Program-made: the position numbers and the translations under genes
Notes under the pieces: model-generated
Told to the model about the DNA's origin: nothing
Seen by the model: only the letters and a program-made list of their open reading frames with translations
The model's database searches: none
DNA from: Deltaproteobacteria bacterium
GTDB lineage: Bacteria > Desulfobacterota > Desulfobulbia > Desulfobulbales > Desulfurivibrionaceae
NCBI GenBank assembly: GCA_013349295.1
Contig: DUZW01000010.1
Coordinates: 1-64,000, forward strand
Length of the DNA: 64,000 bases
Direction of reading: 5' to 3'
Shown here: piece after piece, positions 29,560 to 37,665 of the stretch
Layout: each line of letters starts with the position of its first letter
How positions within the stretch are numbered: the first letter of the stretch is position 1

Positions 29560-29662
29560 CGGTCCAGCAGCACCGCATCTGCGTTGTCATCGGTCGGCTC
29601 GTGTGCAACAGCACACTTCGCCGACCTCTTCCTAGCAGCCACGGTGCTGCTGAACCGTTACG
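29555..29662 (-). repeat. Dispersed palindromic element, copy B (inverted orientation)
   Basis: 21-bp terminal inverted repeat CGTAACGGTYCAGCAGCACCG with 1 mismatch; inner hairpin GTGTGC-TGTT-GCACAC; includes the stop codon of the uspA gene. Confidence 0.9.
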
Positions 29663-29709
29663 TTTCTTTATTTTTTCCAATTTTCGGCTCTGTGCTGGAT
29701 GGTTACCGC

Positions 29710-29740
29710 ACGGGCGCTCATTCGAACGCCCGTTTTTTTT
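29710..29740 (+). terminator. Rho-independent terminator
   Basis: ACGGGCG-CTCATTCGAA-CGCCCGTTTTTTTT. Confidence 0.85.
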
Positions 29741-29809
29741 CAGCCATGGTCCCTCGCCTCGCTCTATTGACCATGGCATTCCCGCACCTATTCGGGTATC
29801 TTCACTGCC

Positions 29810-31321
29810 ATGCTCCTCATCCATCCCCCTGCCGCCAAAGCCTGCGAACCTCCAGCCGGGATTGCCCGTCTGGCCGGAGCCATCCGTGGCCACGGCCTGC
29901 CCTGCACCCTGCTGGACGCCAACCTTGAAGGCCAGATGTTTTTGCTCGCCGACCCACCCCCCGGTGCGGACACTTGGAGCATTCGCGCCGGCAAGAATCT
30001 CAACGATAATCTTGCGGCCTTACGCACTCAGGAGCTGTACCGAAACCCTTCCCGCTACCGGCGGGCAGTGGCGGATGTAAACCGGATGCTTGAACAGACC
30101 GGCCGGAGCCACCATCTGTCCCTCAGCCTTGCCAACTATCAGGAACAGGGCCTTTCTCCCTTGAGCAGCGCAGACCTCCTCCAGATAGCCGAAAACCCCG
30201 AGGCCAACATCTTTTTCCCCTATTTCTCGGCCCGGCTCCCCTGTCTTATCGAAGAGACCCGACCTGCCCTCATCGGCATCTCCCTGAACTACCTGAGCCA
30301 GGCTGCCACCACCTTTGCCATGATCGGCTTTCTCAAAAAACGCTATCCGGGACTGCCGATTGCAATAGGCGGCGGCCTGGCCACCTCCTGGCTGCGCAAC
30401 CCCGCCTGGCGCGACCCATTTGCCGGACTTATCGACCATTGCCTTGCCGGACCCGGCGAAGAAGCGCTGATCCGCCTCCTTTCCGGCGATTTTTCACCGC
30501 ACCACCAAACGCCTTCATATTCCGGCCTGCCACTGACCGACTATCTGGCCCCCGGCCTTATCCTGCCCTACGCCGCCTCCTCGGGCTGCTACTGGAACAA
30601 CTGCCTGTTCTGCCCGGAAAAGGCCGAAGGCAACCCGTACCGCCAGATTCCCCCGGCCACGGTACTGGCGGATATCGCCAGCCTGAAAGCCGCCACCAGC
30701 CCAGCCCTCCTCCATTTTCTCGACAATGCGGTGAGCCCGGCCCTGATGCAGGCCCTGGCTGCCGACCCGCCGGGCCTCGATTGGTACGGCTTTGCCCGGA
30801 TCAGCCCCCAGCTGGCCGAGGCCGATTTCTGCCGGGCCCTGCGCCGATCCGGCTGCCGGATGTTGAAACTCGGCCTTGAGTCCGGCGATCAGTCCGTTTT
30901 AGACGCTATGAACAAGGGACAGGATCTGGCCCTGATCGAAAATGTTCTCCACACTTTGGCCGAGGCCGGAATCGCCACATACATCTATCTGCTGTTCGGC
31001 ACCCCCTCGGAATCACTTGCCGAAGCGCGCCGGACCTTTGACTTCGTGGTCCGGCATCATTCAGCCATCACCTTTCTCAATCTGGCCGTGTTCAACATGC
31101 CGATCGGCAGCCCGGAAGCGCCCACGGTTTTGCGCAGCGAGTTTTACGGGGGAGACCTTTCCCTGTACACCGATTTCGAGCATCCGAAAGGCTGGTCACG
31201 CAAGGAAATCCGGAGGTTTCTCGGCCAGGAGTTCAAACGTCATCCGGCCATTGCCCGGATCCTCCACCGCGACCCGCCGCTTTTCACCTCAAACCATGCC
31301 GCCTTTTTCTGCCAGACCTGA
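29810..31321 (+). CDS. B12-binding-type radical SAM protein
   Basis: N-terminal HPPAAKACEPPAGIARLAGAIRGHG; SSGCYWNNCLFCPEKAEGN cluster motif; LKLGLESGDQSVLDAMNKG. Confidence 0.88.
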   Translation: MLLIHPPAAKACEPPAGIARLAGAIRGHGLPCTLLDANLEGQMFLLADPPPGADTWSIRAGKNLNDNLAALRTQELYRNPSRYRRAVADVNRMLEQTGRSHHLSLSLANYQEQGLSPLSSADLLQIAENPEANIFFPYFSARLPCLIEETRPALIGISLNYLSQAATTFAMIGFLKKRYPGLPIAIGGGLATSWLRNPAWRDPFAGLIDHCLAGPGEEALIRLLSGDFSPHHQTPSYSGLPLTDYLAPGLILPYAASSGCYWNNCLFCPEKAEGNPYRQIPPATVLADIASLKAATSPALLHFLDNAVSPALMQALAADPPGLDWYGFARISPQLAEADFCRALRRSGCRMLKLGLESGDQSVLDAMNKGQDLALIENVLHTLAEAGIATYIYLLFGTPSESLAEARRTFDFVVRHHSAITFLNLAVFNMPIGSPEAPTVLRSEFYGGDLSLYTDFEHPKGWSRKEIRRFLGQEFKRHPAIARILHRDPPLFTSNHAAFFCQT

Positions 31322-31474
31322 AGTACTCCACCGGTCCGCCGGCCCCTTATTTTTTTTACTTTGACAAAATCTCCGGCGATTACCGATAATGATCACAAGA
31401 CACCGGCCTTGCCGGACCGGAAAAACCCAGCCGCTGGTCCTGTTCACACACATCAGAGAGGGGAGGTTGTTATT

Positions 31475-31897
31475 ATGTATAAAAAAATAATGGTTGGCTA
31501 TGATGGGACAAAATTCAGTGATTGCGCGCTAAAGGAGGCGATTGCCCTGGCAAAGGAATCCGGCGCCAAACTCCTTGTGGTGACCGCGCCGGAAATAAAT
31601 GTCGAACTCCAGGCCATGGCGCCGGAGGCGAATGAGATGATGGAAAAAAAGGCCCGTGGAGATCTGGATCTCGCCGCGAAAAAGGTAGAAGATGCCGGAC
31701 TTTCCTGTGAAACCAAAATCATCCTCGCGACCTCAGCCCAGGAGGCGCTGGTGGAAACAGCCCAAAAGACCAAGACCGACCTGATCGTGCTCGGCACCCA
31801 TGGCCGCAGCGGACTCATACGGCTGCTCATGGGCAGCACGACAGCGCGGGTCATCGGCCATGCACCCTGCAATGTACTGGTGGTGCGCTGCAAGTAG
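31475..31897 (+). CDS. Universal stress protein (single domain)
   Basis: MYKKIMVGYDGTKFSDCALKEAIALAKESGAKL; GTHGRSGLIRLLMGSTTARVIGHAPCNVLVV. Confidence 0.95.
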   Translation: MYKKIMVGYDGTKFSDCALKEAIALAKESGAKLLVVTAPEINVELQAMAPEANEMMEKKARGDLDLAAKKVEDAGLSCETKIILATSAQEALVETAQKTKTDLIVLGTHGRSGLIRLLMGSTTARVIGHAPCNVLVVRCK

Positions 31898-31954
31898 ATC
31901 GTTGCCCCTTTTCGTCTACAAACTGCCCCTTTCGGAGGGGAGGCTCTGGCCGTG

Positions 31955-31998
31955 CTAACTGTTCAGCAGTGCTGCAGATGCGGTGCTGTTGAACGATT
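31955..31998 (+). repeat. Short copy of dispersed palindromic element inside the cbiO 3' end
   Basis: CTAACTGTTCAGCAGTGCTGCAGATGCGGTGCTGTTGAACG; central hairpin deleted. Confidence 0.75.
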
Positions 31999-32746
31999 TT
32001 CCACTGCAAATCGGACAGCCCTGCATGGCAAAAGGCTTTTCCAACCGGCAGGCGGCAAGCAACGCTTCATCCCGGAAAATCTCGTAAGTCGGACCATCGG
32101 CCCTTACCTCCCCCTCGTGCAGGACGATGGTCCGCTCGCACAGCTCCAAAACCATATCCAGATCATGACTGGTAAAGATCCTGGTATGATGAAAGTCTTT
32201 CAACAGCCCCATGAGCTGTCGCCGGGCAAAAGGATCAAGCCCGCTGGTCGGCTCATCCATGACCAGGATGTCCGGCGACATGGCCAAGACCGTGGCAATG
32301 GCCACCCGTTTCTTTTCTCCGCCGGAGAGGTGGTAGGGCGGCTTGTCGCGCAGATGTTCGGCCCCTACCCTGGCCAAGGCGCCCCGCACCCGCTCTTCCA
32401 CCTCAGCCCCGGACAAACCAAGATTCAGCGGGCCAAAGGCCACATCGTCAAAAACAGTGGGCATGAACAGCTGGTCGTCCGGATCCTGAAAAACCATCCC
32501 CACCGTACGCCGGATCTCGGGCAGGGTGGCGGTGGTCAGGGGAAAATCGCCGATGCGGATCGCGCCCTGGCTGGTTGCAAGATAGCCGTTCAAATGAAGT
32601 AGCAGGGTGGATTTCCCCGCGCCGTTGGCGCCGATGATCGCCACCGATTCTCCATGGGTAATCCGGAAGGAGACACCCCGCAACGCCTCGGTTCCATCGG
32701 AATAGACATGACGCAGATCCTTGACCTCGACAATATGATGGCTCAT
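31955..32746 (-). CDS. cbiO: Cobalt/nickel ECF transporter ATPase CbiO/NikO
   Basis: IGANGAGKSTLLLHLNGYL Walker A, YHLSGGEKKRVAIATVLAMSPDILVMDEPTSGLDP; adjacent to cbiQ and cbiM. Confidence 0.93.
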   Translation of the reverse strand: MSHHIVEVKDLRHVYSDGTEALRGVSFRITHGESVAIIGANGAGKSTLLLHLNGYLATSQGAIRIGDFPLTTATLPEIRRTVGMVFQDPDDQLFMPTVFDDVAFGPLNLGLSGAEVEERVRGALARVGAEHLRDKPPYHLSGGEKKRVAIATVLAMSPDILVMDEPTSGLDPFARRQLMGLLKDFHHTRIFTSHDLDMVLELCERTIVLHEGEVRADGPTYEIFRDEALLAACRLEKPFAMQGCPICSGKSFNSTASAALLNS

Positions 32747-33555
32747 CAAAACTCCCCGGTGACGATCGTCCCCAGCAACTGGGAAACATTGAACAAACGG
32801 AACACCAAAAACAACCCGGACCATCCCGCAACGAAAAGAACCTCTTTGCCCCCGAACCGGGTTGTCCGGCGCGGGTGGAACTCCCCGGTAAAGCCCCTGG
32901 CCAGCATGGCAAGATGGATCCGCTCCGCCCGCAACCAGGTGCGGAGCAGAAGGTGACTGAGCAACGAGCCGTAGGAGCGCCACCCCAGCCCTTTCTTGCC
33001 AAAAGCGCGGAGGTCCCGAGCTCGGGCCGTGCGGCTGCCTTCTTCGATAAGCACGAAAAGATAACGGTAGAGAAAAAGAAGCTGTACGGTAAAAATCCGT
33101 GGCATGCCCAACTGGTCAAGGGCCTGACAGATCGCGGGAAATCCGGTTATGCCGACCAGGATAAGGGCGGCGCCGACCGTAAGGGTCGCCCGGACCAGAA
33201 TGGAGGCGCAAGAAAGCCAACCACCGCTGATCCCGATAGGGCCGAGACGAACCAAAACCGTCTGATCAAAAAGGGGATTGAACATGCCCACCATCAGGGC
33301 AAAGGGCAGGACCAACACAACCTTTTTGGCGATATGGCGAACCGGAAGGTTGCCAAGCGCCATGATCACCGCCGGGTAGAGAAAAAAAGGAAACAGGGCG
33401 GCCAGTTCGTACTTGCCCAAAGAAACCACGGTCAGGATAAAGCCCAGGGTCACCAGCACCTTGGCCCTGGCATCGAGCCGATGCATGCCCGTCTCTCCGG
33501 TGGCCAGCAAGTCAAGCCGCCTGAAGTCATTTACTGCTCCGACAATGGAGGCCAT
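32746..33555 (-). CDS. cbiQ: Cobalt/nickel ECF transporter T component CbiQ/NikQ
   Basis: HRLDARAKVLVTLGFILTVVSLGKYELAALFPFFLYPAVIMALGN; TVQLLFLYRYLFVLIEEGSRTARARDLRAFG. Confidence 0.92.
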   Translation of the reverse strand: MASIVGAVNDFRRLDLLATGETGMHRLDARAKVLVTLGFILTVVSLGKYELAALFPFFLYPAVIMALGNLPVRHIAKKVVLVLPFALMVGMFNPLFDQTVLVRLGPIGISGGWLSCASILVRATLTVGAALILVGITGFPAICQALDQLGMPRIFTVQLLFLYRYLFVLIEEGSRTARARDLRAFGKKGLGWRSYGSLLSHLLLRTWLRAERIHLAMLARGFTGEFHPRRTTRFGGKEVLFVAGWSGLFLVFRLFNVSQLLGTIVTGEF

Positions 33556-33638
33556 TTGCCTCTCCTGAAAATAGAGAGGGGAAGAGGCCTTCCGCCTCCT
33601 CCCCATTGTTCACGCGACGCTCAAATTTCTTTGCTGCT

Positions 33639-34661
33639 TCAGGCCACCCTGCCTTGTTTCCGTAAAAAAATCCCACTCAAAAAGGCAATGACCAAGGTCA
33701 GCAGGCCACCGACCACCCCGGCCACACTGGTGCCCAGGGAACTTTCCTGCTCTGTCTCGTTTTCCGGTTGTTGCGCCGTTTTTTTGAACGTATAATCCGG
33801 CAGAAAGGCGATTGATTCCTGAAGTGCGGCGAGACCGGCATGCACTCCTTCCTGCGGCTGAGCAAGCTCTTCTCCGCCTGTAACACCGGCAATGGCCCAC
33901 TCCAGACCGTCCGGATTTTCTGAGGCATACCAGGAAACAACACCACCGGTCAACAGGGCCATGACTAAAAAGGCGGCCAAAACGTTGCGCAGCGGGGTTG
34001 CGCCAAGGGACCTGGCCTCGTGAACGCTCTTGATGATTTCCGGGCGGGCCTGATAGACAAAGGAGACCACAGCCCCGGTCACCAGACCCTCGACCACGCC
34101 GATGGCCAGATGGATCGGCTGCATAAGAGTGACAAAGGTGGCAAAAGGCAGAGAAGAAATCCCTGAAGCCACCGTCTCCAAAACCACGGAGAAGGCGCCC
34201 AATTGGAGGCCGATGATGGCGGCCGCCATGGCGGCCACGGTTATACGAGTCTTGTTCGGCACATTGCCGACCAACGGCTTGTAGATGAAGGGATAGGCGA
34301 TAAACGCCGGGAAAAACCCGAGGTTGAAAATATTGCAGCCCAGGGCCAGCAGCCCTCCATCGGCAAAAAACAACGCCTGCACCACAAGCACCGAGGCAAT
34401 GGTGATAAAGGCGGCAGCAGGCCCGAGCAAAACCGCCAGAAGAAGAGCGCCTCCCAGATGGCCGCTGGAGCCGGTGGCCGGGATGGCGAAGTTGATCATC
34501 TGCGCGGCAAAGATAAAGGCGCCCAGTACACCCATGAGCGGCGCCTTACCCGTATCCATTTCTTTGCGCAACTTTCTGGAACAGTATATGATGGCTCCGG
34601 CGGAAGCGGCCAACATGGTCCCGCCGACTGCTGGCGATAACAATGCATCTGCCATGTGCAT
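33639..34661 (-). CDS. cbiM: Cobalt/nickel transporter S component CbiM/NikM with C-terminal PDGLE domain
   Basis: MHMADALLSPAVGGTMLAASAGAI; SENPDGLEWAIAGVTG (PDGLE). Confidence 0.93.
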   Translation of the reverse strand: MHMADALLSPAVGGTMLAASAGAIIYCSRKLRKEMDTGKAPLMGVLGAFIFAAQMINFAIPATGSSGHLGGALLLAVLLGPAAAFITIASVLVVQALFFADGGLLALGCNIFNLGFFPAFIAYPFIYKPLVGNVPNKTRITVAAMAAAIIGLQLGAFSVVLETVASGISSLPFATFVTLMQPIHLAIGVVEGLVTGAVVSFVYQARPEIIKSVHEARSLGATPLRNVLAAFLVMALLTGGVVSWYASENPDGLEWAIAGVTGGEELAQPQEGVHAGLAALQESIAFLPDYTFKKTAQQPENETEQESSLGTSVAGVVGGLLTLVIAFLSGIFLRKQGRVA

Positions 34662-34703
34662 GGTGTTTTCTCCTTGTGCTTAAAAAAGTTATGCGATTAT
34701 CCG

Positions 34704-35489
34704 CTAAAATTTCCAGGTCACGCCGGCAAGCACGGTGTAGTCCGTCTCGGGATCATTGAGCCCGTATTTGATCCCGCAATCGAGATCAAGCTTCTCAGAG
34801 AGGGCGTAGATCAAGCCTGCCAAAACGAAGGCGGGATCGGTGCCGGCGAGTTTATCCGGGTTGCTTTCAATGCCGAGATTGGCAACCGCGGCAAGATTTT
34901 CGGTCACGGCAAGCGTGGAGGCGATGGACGCATGCCAGATGTTCTTTTCTTCATCCAGGGTGTTTTCGTTCCTGTTATAGCCAAGGTTGAGATGGAAGGC
35001 CCACGGGTCCATCTCCTTTGAGGTAATAAAAAAGAGGCTGTAGGTGACCTTGCCCGCGCCCAACCCTTCTTGATCGTCGCCGGTGGGCAGGGTAAGTCCT
35101 GGTTTGATGGCAAGGCTTAAAGCGTTATCCTCATAAAACCTCCACTTCACTGCGAGGGAGGTGTCGGAAAACCCGTTTTCGGTCATGGAGGCTGTGGCAT
35201 CGCTGCTTCTGGCATGGAGATAGGGGAGGTCTGCAACAAGATCCACCGCTTCGCTGAGCCCATAGGTAAAACAGGCGTCTCCCTGCCTTGTTTTGGTGGT
35301 AACGCCATCTTCCTTGTCATGCCCATATTCGCCGGTCAGTTCGAGCTGGGCCTTGCCGCTGCCCATGGTGCCGGTATCGTCCGTGATCAACGGGTGGGCG
35401 GCAAAAGCGGCGCTCACAGAGGAAAGGAGGCCGAAGATTACACAGGGGACACACAGGTGTTGAATACGCGATCCGGAGAATAATTTCAT
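34704..35489 (-). CDS. Outer-membrane transporter-like protein (MetA-pathway phenol-type beta-barrel)
   Basis: Signal peptide; HPLITDDTGTMGSGKAQLELTGEYGHDKEDG; alternating beta pattern with C-terminal aromatic residue (VTWKF). Confidence 0.75.
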   Translation of the reverse strand: MKLFSGSRIQHLCVPCVIFGLLSSVSAAFAAHPLITDDTGTMGSGKAQLELTGEYGHDKEDGVTTKTRQGDACFTYGLSEAVDLVADLPYLHARSSDATASMTENGFSDTSLAVKWRFYEDNALSLAIKPGLTLPTGDDQEGLGAGKVTYSLFFITSKEMDPWAFHLNLGYNRNENTLDEEKNIWHASIASTLAVTENLAAVANLGIESNPDKLAGTDPAFVLAGLIYALSEKLDLDCGIKYGLNDPETDYTVLAGVTWKF

Positions 35490-35677
35490 TTCATGCGTTC
35501 CTTCGATGTTCTATTAGTAGTAACGTATTACCTGTCCCGTACCGGATATCTTTAAAAAGTAACACCCATCACGGCAAAAAGTGCGCCCCTAATGAGTAGC
35601 ACAACTTTTAATCTGGTAACACGGGATAAATACAATATTCAGATATAGGTGTCAATATTTTTACAAGGAGAAATCAC

Positions 35678-36100
35678 ATGGGGAAAACCATCCGTTTCGG
35701 AATATCTCTTGATGAAAAACTATTGGAGAGCTATGACCAGCTCATTGAGGCCAAGGGCTACATGAACCGCTCCGAGGCGATCCGCGACCTGATCCGCTCA
35801 GCCTTGGTTGAGGAGAAATGGGATGCAGCCGGGGATGCGGAAATGGTCGGCACCGTCACCCTGGTATACAACCACCATGTCCGGGATCTTTCCGACAAGC
35901 TGACCGAACACCAGCACGCCCACCACGACAGGGTTATCTCGGCGCTCCATGTGCATCTCGATGCTCATAACTGCCTTGAGGTCCTGGTGGTACGGGGCCC
36001 GGTCGGTGAAGTAAAGCGAATCGCCAACGAACTCATCGGGGTGAAAGGGGTCAAGCACGGCCAGCTGGTCATGACCACCTCAGGGGAGGAACTCCACTGA
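35678..36100 (+). CDS. nikR: Nickel-responsive regulator NikR
   Basis: RHH N-terminus [42 protein letters not shown] plus [27 protein letters not shown] metal-binding region. Confidence 0.95.
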   Translation: MGKTIRFGISLDEKLLESYDQLIEAKGYMNRSEAIRDLIRSALVEEKWDAAGDAEMVGTVTLVYNHHVRDLSDKLTEHQHAHHDRVISALHVHLDAHNCLEVLVVRGPVGEVKRIANELIGVKGVKHGQLVMTTSGEELH

Positions 36101-36222
36101 AATGCAGAGGTATCAGGGCACACCGGGCGGAAAGCTCCGGGGGCGGCTTGACAGACATTTCTCTTTCATTATATCCTGAGATAAAGAAGCCGTCGCAAAA
36201 ATTACCCGGACAGGAAGCCTTC

Positions 36223-37338
36223 ATGCCCCAAACCGTACTCTTTGTTGATGACAATCCGGTGATCCTCAAAACCATCGAGCTGGCCTTTGCCGGGGAGGAA
36301 TACTCCGTCCTTCTGGCCGGCAGCGGCGAAGAAGCCCTGCGGTTGGTGAAAAAGGATAGCCCCCAGGTCATTGTCAGCGACCTGCGCATGACCGGCATGA
36401 ATGGCCTTGAGTTTCTCCACCGGGCCCGCCAGAAAAACCATCTTTTTGTCGGGATGATCTTCACCGCTTATCTGGACATCGACAGCATCATGAAAGCGGT
36501 GAGCGAAGAGGCGGTCTGGCGCTACATCACCAAGCCCTGGCAGGACAGCCGGGAACTGGTCATGGCCGTGCGCAACGCCTTTCAGTACCACGAGGCCATG
36601 GCCGCACGCCATCAGGCCCAGGAACAGCTCCAACGGGCGGAACGCCTCACGGCCCTTGGCCAGCTTGTCGCCGGGATCGCCCACCAGTTCAACAATATCG
36701 ATGCTGGCATCCTGGGCTATGTGCAGATGGCTTTGCTCCACAAGGAGCTGCCCACCGAGGTCCGCGAACAGCTGGAACAGGTCAAGGTGTTCACCAAGCG
36801 CGGCACGGAGATCGTCAGGGAGCTCACCACCTTCAGTGATCAAAGCGCAAAATGGGGTTTTAGCAACGGCAGCCTGACGGATACGGTGATCGAGGCCCTT
36901 TCCTTCTGCCGCAAGGAGATGGATATTGCGGGAATCAAGATCGAAACCGAGTTTGCGGAGAACTGCAACGCGTCGATCAATTTCGGCCTGATCAAACAGC
37001 TGGCAATGAACCTGATCCGCAACGCAGCCCATGCCACCCTGGGGAAAGAACCTCGCACAGTCCGCATCGAAACCGGGAGGCAGGATGAAAATGTTTTTGT
37101 CCGGGTCACGGATAACGGCTGCGGTATCCCACCGAAATATCTCACCAAAATCTTTGACCCGTTTTTCACCACCAAGGGCGCCCAGGCCGAGCAGGGTTCC
37201 GCGCAGTCCGCCGTTTCCGGAGTTGGCCTGGGGTTGAGTCTGAGTCAGACCGTGGCCCAGGCCCATCGCGGCGAGATAACCGTGCAGTCAGCCCCGGAAA
37301 AAGGCTCGTGCTTCACCTTCAGCCTGCCCATGGCCTAG
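36223..37338 (+). CDS. Response regulator receiver-histidine kinase hybrid
   Basis: MPQTVLFVDDNPVILKT REC; LGQLVAGIAHQFNN kinase core; GVGLGLSLSQTVAQAHRG. Confidence 0.9.
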   Translation: MPQTVLFVDDNPVILKTIELAFAGEEYSVLLAGSGEEALRLVKKDSPQVIVSDLRMTGMNGLEFLHRARQKNHLFVGMIFTAYLDIDSIMKAVSEEAVWRYITKPWQDSRELVMAVRNAFQYHEAMAARHQAQEQLQRAERLTALGQLVAGIAHQFNNIDAGILGYVQMALLHKELPTEVREQLEQVKVFTKRGTEIVRELTTFSDQSAKWGFSNGSLTDTVIEALSFCRKEMDIAGIKIETEFAENCNASINFGLIKQLAMNLIRNAAHATLGKEPRTVRIETGRQDENVFVRVTDNGCGIPPKYLTKIFDPFFTTKGAQAEQGSAQSAVSGVGLGLSLSQTVAQAHRGEITVQSAPEKGSCFTFSLPMA

Positions 37339-37576
37339 CGTAAGCAATCACAGGCTTAACCCACTTCCTACCCAAAAAAAGATCGACCTTTCCCGATGCA
37401 GTTCCAGGAAATCGCTCCCTGCCGCAATTCGGCAGAAAGCGGCATTGACGATTTTCATGTCGAAACCCTCACTGAAGGGAATATTGCCTTTCAGGATACG
37501 TTTCGGGGAGGAAAATCAGCTGGTCAGCAAAATCTGCGGCTGGGGCTGTAAAAAAAAGGACATTGCCCCTCCGTGT

Positions 37577-37613
37577 CGGCAGTGATGATTTCCTTAAGGA
37601 ATCATCACTGCCG
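37577..37613. terminator. Long near-perfect hairpin between convergent genes
   Basis: CGGCAGTGATGATTTCC-TTAA-GGAATCATCACTGCCG with a single bulge. Confidence 0.55.
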
Positions 37614-37665
37614 GTGAAGGAACAATGCCCCGCAAGACTTGACTGAACACGATTGAGCGGTTTGT

